Origin: Rhodobacteraceae bacterium UBA1943
GTDB taxonomy: Bacteria > Pseudomonadota > Alphaproteobacteria > Rhodobacterales > Rhodobacteraceae
DNA: 12,917 nt
Direction of reading: 5' to 3'
Assembly (NCBI GenBank): GCA_002336845.1
Contig: DDEX01000029.1
Span: 1 to 12,917 of the forward strand
The notes under the pieces: generated by a model
Told to the model about the DNA's origin: nothing
What the model saw: the letters and a program-made list of their open reading frames with translations, nothing else
Database searches by the model: none
Shown: piece after piece, positions 6,967 through 12,917 of the stretch
How positions within the stretch are numbered: the first letter of the stretch is position 1
How the letters are laid out: the number at the start of each line of letters is the position of its first letter
Position numbers and translations under genes: made by a program

Positions 6967-8127
6967 TTACATGCAGGAATCGAACAGGGCGCGCGTGTTC
7001 GCCTGCGTCATCGGAATCGGGTTTCCGCCACAGGACGGGTCTTCCAGCGCCATTTCCGTCAGCCTGTCGAGGTCGCCATACTGCACGCCCATCGCCGAAA
7101 GGTTCTCGGGGATGTTCAGCTTGCTGCGCAGTTCCATGATCTGGTCATGGAACCCGGCAAAGCCCCCGTCGATGCCCAGATAGGCGGCAGCGGCCTTGAT
7201 GCGGTCTTCAATCGCGGGGCGGTTGAACTCCAGCACCATCGGCATGACGACGGCATTGGTGGTGCCGTGATGCGTGTTGTAAACCGCGCCGATCGGGTGG
7301 GAAAGCGAGTGGATCGCGCCCAGACCCTTTTGGAACGCCACAGCGCCCATGGCAGCCGCACTCATCATATGCGCCCGCGCGTCAAGATCGTTCGGGTTGT
7401 CGTAAACCTTGGGCAGGTTTTCGAACACCAGCCGCATCCCTTCCAGCGCGATGCCTTGCGACATCGGGTGGTAGAAGGGGCTGGAATAGGCCTCGAGGCA
7501 ATGCGCCAGCGCATCCATGCCGGTGCCTGCGGTGATGAAGCGGGGCATCCCCACCGTCAGCGCGGGGTCGCAGATCGTGACGGCGGGCATCAGTTTGGGA
7601 TGGAAGATGATCTTCTTCTTATGCGTCGCCGAATTGGTCAGCACGCCCGCGCGGCCCACTTCGCTGCCGGTTCCGGCGGTGGTGGGCACCGCGATGATCG
7701 GCGCGATCTTCGAGGCATCGGCGCGGGTGTACCAGTCGTCGATATCTTCCAGATCCCAGACCGACAGATCGGCCCGTTGATGCGCCATCAGCGCGATCAT
7801 CTTGCCAAGGTCCAAGGCAGAGCCGCCGCCAAAGCAGATCACGCCGTCATGGCCGCCCGCTTTGTAAACCGCGATCCCGGCGGCCATGTTGGCCTCGTTC
7901 GGGTTCGGGTCAACCTCCGAAAACACGGCCCGGCCCATGCCCGCCTTGTCCAGCACATCCAGTGCGGCGGCGGTGATCGGCAGGCTGGCCAGCGCCTTGT
8001 CGGTGACCAGCAGCGGTTTCTTCAGGCCCACGCTTGCGGCATGTTCGGCCAGTTCGGCGATACGGCCCACGCCGAACTTGATCGCGGTCGGGTAGGACCA
8101 GTTCCGATTGGGAACGCTGTGGGTCAT
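6967..8127 (-). CDS. iron-containing (group III) alcohol dehydrogenase
   Basis: This 386-residue NAD(P)-dependent dehydrogenase is of normal family length. The nucleotide-binding part shows GGGSALDLGK at 100-109 and PTTAGTGSE at 148-156. The metal ligands known from E. coli FucO are all present: D205 and H209 in GMDALAHCLEA, H273 in AIHSLSHPIGA, and H287 in THHG; the active-site H277 is also there. These enzymes interconvert primary alcohols and aldehydes, usually with Fe2+. The ATG at 8125-8127 overlaps the TGA of the aldehyde dehydrogenase gene as ATGA, so the two are translationally coupled. A longer frame starting at 8232 lies inside that gene and is rejected. Pairing with an aldehyde dehydrogenase suggests consecutive oxidation of one alcohol to the acid. 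The alcohol may be a gamma-glutamyl amino alcohol, which is inferred from the neighbours. Confidence 0.9.
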   Translation of the reverse strand: MTHSVPNRNWSYPTAIKFGVGRIAELAEHAASVGLKKPLLVTDKALASLPITAAALDVLDKAGMGRAVFSEVDPNPNEANMAAGIAVYKAGGHDGVICFGGGSALDLGKMIALMAHQRADLSVWDLEDIDDWYTRADASKIAPIIAVPTTAGTGSEVGRAGVLTNSATHKKKIIFHPKLMPAVTICDPALTVGMPRFITAGTGMDALAHCLEAYSSPFYHPMSQGIALEGMRLVFENLPKVYDNPNDLDARAHMMSAAAMGAVAFQKGLGAIHSLSHPIGAVYNTHHGTTNAVVMPMVLEFNRPAIEDRIKAAAAYLGIDGGFAGFHDQIMELRSKLNIPENLSAMGVQYGDLDRLTEMALEDPSCGGNPIPMTQANTRALFDSCM

Positions 8128-9509
8128 TTCTGTACCTTTTTCAGATGGTAGGATTTGGGACGGGTGACCGAATGGAACCCGAGGTAAGACAGAGAGGTGC
8201 CTCGCCCGGTGTCCTTGCAGCCGGTCCAGCACAGGGCCGGGTCAAGATAATCGGCGCGGTTCATGAAGATGGTGCCGGTTTCGATCTGTGCGCCGATTTC
8301 GGCGGCAGTGTCGTAATCGGTGGTCCAGATGCTGGCGGTCAGGCCATAGGGGCTGTCGTTCATCAGGCGGATTGCCTCGGCATCGTCCTTGACCTTCATG
8401 ATGCCGACAACCGGGCCGAAAGACTCCTCCATCATCACCCGCATCGAGTGATCGACGTTGACGAGGATCTGCGGGGCCAAATAGGCGCCGCCGTCATCGG
8501 CCGGAAACAGGGCCGGGTCGATCAGGGGCTTGGCGCCCGCCGCAACGGCTTCGGCGATCTGGTCGCGGACCACCTTGGCAAAACGCTTGTTCGCCATCGG
8601 GCCAAGGGTGCTTTCCTTGTCGAACGGATTGCCCAGCTTGAGCGCCTTCACCCAAGCCACGGCCTTTTCGACAAAGGCATCGTAAAGCGATTCATGCACA
8701 TAAATCCGCTCGATGCCGCAGCAGCACTGACCGGCGTTGTACATGGCCCCGTCCATCAGCGTATCGACAGCGGCATCCAGATCGGCATCGGCCCGGACAT
8801 AGCCGGGGTCTTTGCCACCCAGTTCCAGCCCAAGCCCGGTAAAGGTGCCCGCAGCCGCCTTTTCAATGGCGGCGCCACCGCCGACGGAACCGGTGAAGTT
8901 CACGAAACCAAAGGATTTCGCGGCAATCAGCGCCTCGGTCGTCGCATGGTCCAGCACGACGTTCTGGAACACATCTGCCGGAATGCCCGCAGCGTGGAAC
9001 GCCTCTGCCAGACGCTCGCCCACAAGAAGGGTTTGGCTGGCGTGTTTCAGCACCACCGAATTGCCCGCGATCAGGGCCGGAACCAGCGTGTTGATGGTGG
9101 TCAGATAGGGATAGTTCCAGGGTGCCACGATGAACACGACGCCCACGGGTTCGCGGGCGAGGTAACGGCGGAACTTGTCGCTGTCCTCAATCGTCTTCGG
9201 TGCCAGAGTTTCCGCGGCAATCTCTGACATATAGTCGGTGCGGGCGTTCACGCCGCCGAACTCGCCGCCGAAACGGGTGGGGCGGCCCATCTGCCAGGCG
9301 ATTTCTTCCACGATGACCGGGGCCATCTCGTTCAGCTTGGCGACGCCGGCCTTGACCAGCGCAATCCGCTCGGCCAGCGGGCGCGCGGCCCAGGGTTTTT
9401 GCGCCGCCTTGGCGCGGGCGACGGCGGCCTTGGCGGCCTCGGGTGTCAGGGGCGTGCGTTCGGCATAGACCGAACCGTCCACGGGCGAGATGAGTTGGAT
9501 GGGTTTCAT
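8124..9509 (-). CDS. NAD(P)+-dependent aldehyde dehydrogenase
   Basis: This is a 461-residue ALDH-superfamily enzyme. Catalytic and cofactor elements are complete: APWNYP at 129-134 with N132, the loop FTGSVGGG at 205-212, the general base E229 in LELGGKDP, and the nucleophile C263 in NAGQCCCG at 258-265. ESFGPV at 362-367 follows. The nucleophile sits in an unusual run of three cysteines. The ATG at 9507-9509 has AAGGA about eight bases upstream (leader CAAGGACAAGACG); the longer frame from 9545 would run through the upstream palindrome. It overlaps the alcohol dehydrogenase gene by 4 bp. Within the cluster it probably oxidises the aldehyde formed by that enzyme. A PuuC-like role on gamma-glutamyl aldehydes is plausible given the glutamine-synthetase-like neighbour, but the substrate cannot be read from sequence. 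Confidence 0.9.
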   Translation of the reverse strand: MKPIQLISPVDGSVYAERTPLTPEAAKAAVARAKAAQKPWAARPLAERIALVKAGVAKLNEMAPVIVEEIAWQMGRPTRFGGEFGGVNARTDYMSEIAAETLAPKTIEDSDKFRRYLAREPVGVVFIVAPWNYPYLTTINTLVPALIAGNSVVLKHASQTLLVGERLAEAFHAAGIPADVFQNVVLDHATTEALIAAKSFGFVNFTGSVGGGAAIEKAAAGTFTGLGLELGGKDPGYVRADADLDAAVDTLMDGAMYNAGQCCCGIERIYVHESLYDAFVEKAVAWVKALKLGNPFDKESTLGPMANKRFAKVVRDQIAEAVAAGAKPLIDPALFPADDGGAYLAPQILVNVDHSMRVMMEESFGPVVGIMKVKDDAEAIRLMNDSPYGLTASIWTTDYDTAAEIGAQIETGTIFMNRADYLDPALCWTGCKDTGRGTSLSYLGFHSVTRPKSYHLKKVQK

Positions 9510-9529
9510 CGTCTTGTCCTTGTGGCAAA

Positions 9530-9551
9530 GGGTGCGCGCAAGCACGCACCC
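9530..9551. repeat. palindromic repeat copy 1 in GS-ALDH gap
   Basis: GGGTGCG (9530-9536) and CGCACCC (9545-9551) form a 7-bp stem with an 8-nt loop. The first eleven bases (GGGTGCGCGCA) are repeated exactly at 9567-9577 in copy 2. Palindromes of the GGGTGCGC type are, from memory, abundant between genes in Rhodobacteraceae and other proteobacteria. Confidence 0.7.
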
Positions 9552-9566
9552 CAGGAAATCTTGGTC

Positions 9567-9588
9567 GGGTGCGCGCAGGGGCGCACCC
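9567..9588. repeat. palindromic repeat copy 2 in GS-ALDH gap
   Basis: GGGTGCGC (9567-9574) pairs exactly with GCGCACCC (9581-9588) around the loop GCAGGG. It begins six bases beyond the glutamine-synthetase-like stop in the direction of transcription. With copy 1, 37 bp away in the same orientation, it fills the 85-bp gap before the aldehyde dehydrogenase gene. No T-run follows on the minus strand, so an RNA-stabilising or processing hairpin is likelier than an intrinsic terminator. Confidence 0.75.
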
Positions 9589-9594
9589 TATGGC

Positions 9595-10959
9595 TCAGGC
9601 CCGTTCGAAACCGCGCTGGCGTTCGAAATCGGTGACGACGCGGTCGGTTTCCGAAATCTCCCACTGGCAGGCGTGGTGATAATGGTCGATCACGTCATCG
9701 CCAAAGGCATCGCGCAGCATCTTCGACCCGTTCAGCTTGGTCGCCGCCTCGCGCAGGGTTTTGGGAATCTCGCGGATACCCTTGGCGGCATACATATCAC
9801 CCGAAAGTTCCGGTTCCAGCGCCAGCTTGTCTTCAATCCCTTTCAGCCCCGCCGCCAGCAATGCGGCACAGGCAAGATAGGGGTTCACGTCGCTGCCGGG
9901 AATGCGGCATTCCACCCGCACAGCCTTGGTGCCCTCGCCGCAGACGCGGAAGCCTGCGGTGCGGTTGTCGGCCGACCAAACTGCTTTGGTGGGGGCGAAC
10001 ATGCCAACGCAGAACCGTTTGTAGCTGTTGACGTAAGGCGCGAGGAAAGCCGTGATTTCCTCGGCATAGGTCAGTTGCCCGGCAAGATAGTGCTTCATCA
10101 GGTCGGACATGCCGTGCTTGTCGGCCTTGTCGGCAAACAGCGCCTTGCCGTCGGTGGACCACAGGCTTTGGTGGATGTGGCTGGAGGACCCGGCACGGCG
10201 GTGATCGTATTTCGCCATGAAGGTCACCGACTTGCCCTTGGCCCAGGCAATTTCCTTGATGCCGTTCTTGATGATCACATGGTTGTCGGCGGTGTCCAGC
10301 GCGTCGGAGTAACGATAGTTGATCTCTTCCTGACCCGCCTCGGCCTCGCCCTTTGTATTCTCGATCGGGATGCCCGCGCCGAACAGGCCGTTGCGGATGG
10401 CGCGCATCACGCCTTCTTCCTTGGTGGTCTGGAAGATGTGGTAATCCTCGTTATAGGCCGAGACCGGGCGCAGGTTGCCAAGGCCATCGTCGCGCAACTG
10501 CTCATAGCTGTTTTCGAACAGGAAGAACTCCAGTTCGGTCGCCATCATCGGGTCAAACCCCAGCGCCTTGGCGCGGGCGACCTGTTTCTTCAGGATCGCG
10601 CGGGGCGAATGGGGCACGTCATGGTGGTGGTGATCCTGAATGTCGCCCAGAACCAGCGCGGTGCCTTCCAGCCACGGCACGGGGCGCAGGGTGGCCATGT
10701 CGGGTTTCAGCACATAATCGCCATAGCCGGTTTCCCAGCTTGAGGATTTATAGCCGGGCACCGTGTTCATGTCCTGATCGACGGTCAGAAGATAATCGCA
10801 GCAATGCGTCTCCTCATGCCCGCCATTCACGAAAAACGCGGCGTGAAAGCGTTTGCCGAATAGCCGCCCCCACATATCAATGCCGCAAACCAGAACCGTG
10901 TCGATGGTTCCCGCCTTCACGGCCTTTTTCAGATCGTCCAAAGTCATGCTACCTGGCAT
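9595..10959 (-). CDS. glutamine synthetase family protein, probable gamma-glutamylamine synthetase
   Basis: This 454-residue protein resembles the GS-like ligases PuuA and GlnT, which use ATP to join glutamate to an amine through its gamma-carboxyl. Metal and nucleotide elements are conserved: ATELEFFLF at 140-148 with E142 and E144, EAEAGQEEIN at 205-214, H261 in SSSHIHQSL, NSYKR at 311-315, WSADNRT at 328-334, and ECRIPGSDVNPY at 350-361. I see no adenylylation-site region as in true GlnA, and the neighbours are catabolic, which argues against ammonia assimilation. A run of four His (110-113) lies in the N-terminal domain. The ATG at 10957-10959 has GGAG six bases upstream; the longer frame from 11013 lacks a family-like start. 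It sits between the amidohydrolase and aldehyde dehydrogenase genes. Its amine substrate is the key unknown; ethanolamine, another amino alcohol, or a polyamine are candidates. Confidence 0.85.
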   Translation of the reverse strand: MPGSMTLDDLKKAVKAGTIDTVLVCGIDMWGRLFGKRFHAAFFVNGGHEETHCCDYLLTVDQDMNTVPGYKSSSWETGYGDYVLKPDMATLRPVPWLEGTALVLGDIQDHHHHDVPHSPRAILKKQVARAKALGFDPMMATELEFFLFENSYEQLRDDGLGNLRPVSAYNEDYHIFQTTKEEGVMRAIRNGLFGAGIPIENTKGEAEAGQEEINYRYSDALDTADNHVIIKNGIKEIAWAKGKSVTFMAKYDHRRAGSSSHIHQSLWSTDGKALFADKADKHGMSDLMKHYLAGQLTYAEEITAFLAPYVNSYKRFCVGMFAPTKAVWSADNRTAGFRVCGEGTKAVRVECRIPGSDVNPYLACAALLAAGLKGIEDKLALEPELSGDMYAAKGIREIPKTLREAATKLNGSKMLRDAFGDDVIDHYHHACQWEISETDRVVTDFERQRGFERA

Positions 10960-10978
10960 GTCGCTCTCCGTTGGGTGT

Positions 10979-11018
10979 CCCCGGATCGGGCCGGGGTTAT
11001 GGGTTGGGGTCATGCCCC
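10979..11018. repeat. two short hairpins in amidohydrolase-GS gap
   Basis: CCCCGG (10979-10984) pairs with CCGGGG (10991-10996), and GGGG (11006-11009) pairs with CCCC (11015-11018). Both lie in the 99-bp gap between the amidohydrolase stop and the glutamine-synthetase-like start. No T-run is present. The stems are short and the DNA is GC-rich, so this may be chance. I see no convincing promoter in the gap. Confidence 0.35.
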
Positions 11019-11058
11019 GATTGTTGCCGCCGCCCGATTGCTACCGGGTGGGCGGGGG

Positions 11059-11835
11059 TTAGCTGGCCTTGGCCTGCTTTTGAATTTCCTCGATCCCCAT
11101 GTTCAGCACGGGGGCAAGGGTTTCGGCCATCGCGGCTTGCGCCTCGGGCGTGGCGATCAGGTCGTTTCTGACCTCCAGCATGGCATTGGGCAGGCCATAG
11201 GGCGTTGCGTGAACGCGCAAGGTGTGGGTCACGTCATCGGCGGCGGAATAGGGCGAATTCAGTTCCGCTTGCAGCCGCGTCTTGCGGTGTGCGGCGTCAA
11301 GAATGGCAACCGACAGATGGGCATCGGCGTCATGGATGATGCCGAACTCTACGGTGCGGTGTTTGCCGTGATATACCGGCGTGAAGGAGTGGATGGTAAT
11401 GATCACCGGACGGCGGCCAAGGGCGATCCGGCGGGCAATCAGACCGTGCAAGCCATAGGCCCAGGGCAGGTAAATTGCCTGCGTGCGGGCCAGCCGCTCC
11501 TCTGGTGTGATATGGGCATTGCCGGGAATGTCGTGAATTTCTGACCGGGCGGGCATGGCGCCGACCATGTCGGGCGCGCGATTCAGATCATAGACCAGAC
11601 GGCTGACGGGGGCATGGATCAGCGTGGCGTCCATCCGCTGTGACAGGCCCTTTGCCAGCCCCAGCGCACCGGGATCCCAGGCGATATGCGCCTGGCGCTG
11701 GTCCGGCGTAAGGCCAAGGCCGTTCCAGTGGTCGGGAATATGGTTCGAGGCGTGTTCGCAGATAAGGATGACCCGGCTCTCTGCGTCGGGCCGCTCGATG
11801 GCTGGCTGCCAGATATCTGTTTTCTGCCCCGCCAA
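11059..11835 (-). CDS. N-formylglutamate amidohydrolase family protein
   Basis: This belongs to the N-formylglutamate amidohydrolase family (PF05013), zinc-type hydrolases that remove a formyl group from N-formylglutamate. Motifs in the 258-residue form are ICEHASNHIP from residue 25, HIAWDPGA at 50-57, SRLVYDLNR at 78-86, HSFTPVYHG at 149-157 and LEVRNDL at 220-226, with several candidate metal-binding His and Glu. No ATG or GTG start exists before the first motif. I prefer the TTG at 11833-11835 because GGGGGA lies six bases upstream. A TTG at 11869-11871 would add 12 residues but has a weak ribosome-binding site. No histidine-utilisation genes are nearby, so a HutG role is doubtful. Placement beside a glutamylating ligase suggests it cleaves a gamma-glutamyl amide, which is inference. 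It is the first gene of the minus-strand row, divergent from the RpiR gene. Confidence 0.82.
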   Translation of the reverse strand: MAGQKTDIWQPAIERPDAESRVILICEHASNHIPDHWNGLGLTPDQRQAHIAWDPGALGLAKGLSQRMDATLIHAPVSRLVYDLNRAPDMVGAMPARSEIHDIPGNAHITPEERLARTQAIYLPWAYGLHGLIARRIALGRRPVIITIHSFTPVYHGKHRTVEFGIIHDADAHLSVAILDAAHRKTRLQAELNSPYSAADDVTHTLRVHATPYGLPNAMLEVRNDLIATPEAQAAMAETLAPVLNMGIEEIQKQAKAS

Positions 11836-11848
11836 GACGAGTCCCCCT

Positions 11849-11918
11849 TTTGTGACAGGCTGGTTCGGCAACGCAGCTCTGTCAAGATTGTTTCTTTTTG
11901 TGTTTGCTCTGTTACAAA
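11849..11918. promoter_or_regulatory. candidate operator pair for the RpiR regulator
   Basis: TTTGTGACAG (11849-11858) and CTGTTACAAA (11909-11918) form an inverted repeat with 9 of 10 matches. Each arm contains its own small dyad, TGTnACA. A weaker related copy, CTGTCAAG, begins at 11879, about midway. The sites span the promoter region shared by the divergent RpiR and amidohydrolase genes; the right arm lies 25 bp upstream of the RpiR ATG. The distal arm overlaps the leader, or the extreme 5' codons if the longer amidohydrolase start is used. Binding is inferred from position. Confidence 0.45.
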
Positions 11919-11943
11919 GTTTCCAGAATCGCCGGAGACGTCA

Positions 11944-12813
11944 ATGCCAGACCCCGCCACCCTGGATGACCAGTTGCGTTCGGCCCTGCCCGATCTGACG
12001 CGGGCCGAGCGGCAGTTGGCAACCCATATCCTGGCCCATTACCCGGTGGCGGCGCTGGGCAGCATCACGACGCTCGCGCAATCGGCCATGGTGTCCACGC
12101 CCACCGTGGTGCGGTTGGTGCAGAAACTGGGCTACAAGGGCTATCCACACTACCAGCGCACGCTTCGGGCCGAGGTCGAGACGATGCTGGTTTCCCCGCT
12201 TGCCAAACCCGACCGCTGGCGCGGAGGCGTGCCGGATACCCATATTCTGAACCGTTTCGCCGATGCGGTGATTGCAAACCTGCAACAGACCCTAGGCCAG
12301 ATCGACCCGGCAGAATTCGATGCCGCCGCCGCCCTGCTGGCCGACCCAGCCCGCCGCATCTTTGCCATTGGCGGGCGCATCACCCATGCGATTGCCGATT
12401 ATTTCGTGACGCTGATGAAGGTGATCCGGCCCGAGGTCACGTTGATGTCGGACATGTCGAACACCTGGCCGCCCGCGATGCTGGATATGAAGCCGGGCGA
12501 TGTGATGCTGGTCTTCGACATCCGCCGCTATGAAAATGCCGTGCTGCAAATGGCCGAAATGGCGAAGGAACAGGGGGCCGAGATCGTGCTGATCACCGAC
12601 CGCTGGGTTTCCCCCGCCGCGGCCCATGCGCGCCATACGCTCGCCTGTCATGTCGAGGCACCTTCGGCCTGGGATTCCAACGTGGCGCTGATGGTGCTGG
12701 TGGAAACGCTGCTCTCCGCCGTGCAAAGCCTGACGTGGGAGACGACCGAAGGCCGGTTGAAGCGGCTGGAAGACCTCTATGCCCGGACCCGGTTTTTCCG
12801 ACGGTATCGTTAG
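11944..12813 (+). CDS. MurR/RpiR family transcriptional regulator
   Basis: This 289-residue regulator has an N-terminal RpiR helix-turn-helix, with LTRAERQLATHIL at 18-30 and the recognition part ITTLAQSAMVSTPTVVRLVQKLGYKGYP at about 41-68. A C-terminal SIS domain follows at about 136-265 (IFAIGGRITHAIADYF, GDVMLVFDIRRYENAVLQMAE, GAEIVLITD). SIS domains usually bind phosphosugars, but RpiR proteins of alphaproteobacteria also control amine and amino-acid catabolism. The ATG at 11944 has GGAG at 11934-11937. A longer frame from 11686 reads antisense through the amidohydrolase gene and is rejected. It is divergent from the amidohydrolase-to-FAD row with a TGTnACA inverted repeat between them, so it is the likely local regulator. 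Its effector and sign of control are unknown. Confidence 0.9.
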   Translation: MPDPATLDDQLRSALPDLTRAERQLATHILAHYPVAALGSITTLAQSAMVSTPTVVRLVQKLGYKGYPHYQRTLRAEVETMLVSPLAKPDRWRGGVPDTHILNRFADAVIANLQQTLGQIDPAEFDAAAALLADPARRIFAIGGRITHAIADYFVTLMKVIRPEVTLMSDMSNTWPPAMLDMKPGDVMLVFDIRRYENAVLQMAEMAKEQGAEIVLITDRWVSPAAAHARHTLACHVEAPSAWDSNVALMVLVETLLSAVQSLTWETTEGRLKRLEDLYARTRFFRRYR

Positions 12814-12832
12814 GCGGCCTTCCCGCCCGATC

Positions 12833-12900
12833 TGGCGAAGGCCATCGCCTTCGTCATGCGATGACGATAGCAAGCTGAGCGGACGGGCCTCAAAGGCCCG
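12833..12900. other. cluster of three hairpins downstream of the RpiR gene
   Basis: CGAAGGC (12836-12842) pairs with GCCTTCG (12847-12853) and extends outward through a wobble to about ten pairs. CGTCAT (12852-12857) pairs with ATGACG (12861-12866), overlapping the first stem so the two are alternatives. CGGGCCT (12884-12890) pairs with AGGCCCG (12894-12900). No T-run follows. They may serve as a 3' end or processing structure for the RpiR mRNA. No coding region is seen from 12814 to the window end. Confidence 0.5.
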
Positions 12901-12917
12901 GCCAGCGCCCGCCCCGC

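Noticed and set aside
7147..8151. Plus-strand open frame of 334 codons opposite the alcohol dehydrogenase
   Set aside because: The minus strand encodes a complete enzyme with all metal ligands; this frame shows no family.
8145..9227. Plus-strand open frame of 360 codons opposite the aldehyde dehydrogenase
   Set aside because: It is antisense to a complete enzyme with all catalytic residues and has no motif of its own.
9490..10743. Plus-strand open frame of 417 codons opposite the glutamine-synthetase-like gene
   Set aside because: It is a shadow of a strongly conserved gene, with no ribosome-binding site or domain.
11880..11885. TTGACA on the minus strand as a -35 box for the amidohydrolase promoter
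   Set aside because: No acceptable -10 element lies 16-19 bp downstream, so I did not call a promoter.

Overview
The window looks like chromosomal DNA from an alphaproteobacterium of the family Rhodobacteraceae. I infer this from the high GC content, the characteristic N-terminus of the SuhB-like protein, the divergent metR/metF pair, and intergenic repeats of types I associate with that group. No genus can be assigned. There are no tRNA or rRNA genes, transposases, phage genes or CRISPR arrays. Eleven protein genes fill almost the whole window.

Left part (1-3355) is housekeeping. An inositol-monophosphatase family gene (51-839, minus) lies downstream of metR (906-1811, minus). metR is transcribed divergently from metF (1901-2770, plus) across an 89-bp gap that holds a near-consensus MetR box. 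metF ends at a strong intrinsic terminator (2815-2850), followed by a promoter candidate and aroQ (2912-3355), a type II 3-dehydroquinate dehydratase.

Middle part (3356-5659, plus) is a tightly linked pair: a compact AMP-forming acyl-CoA ligase (3402-4589) overlapped by a thiolase-fold gene (4580-5659). The thiolase keeps the nucleophilic Cys and one His but has lost two other hallmark active-site residues. The ligase start codon lies inside what looks like a dispersed Rhodobacteraceae intergenic repeat.

Right part (5656-12813) is a catabolic cluster and the most interesting region. An RpiR-type regulator (11944-12813, plus) diverges from a minus-strand gene row: N-formylglutamate-amidohydrolase family protein, glutamine-synthetase-like ligase, aldehyde dehydrogenase, iron-type alcohol dehydrogenase, and an FAD amino-acid oxidoreductase. 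My working model is a gamma-glutamylation route for an amino alcohol such as ethanolamine. In it the amine is capped with glutamate, the alcohol is oxidised to aldehyde and then acid, the gamma-glutamyl amide is cleaved, and the released amino acid may be oxidised. The gene set supports this model but does not prove it. The gaps between these genes carry perfect palindromes that could tune expression of individual genes.
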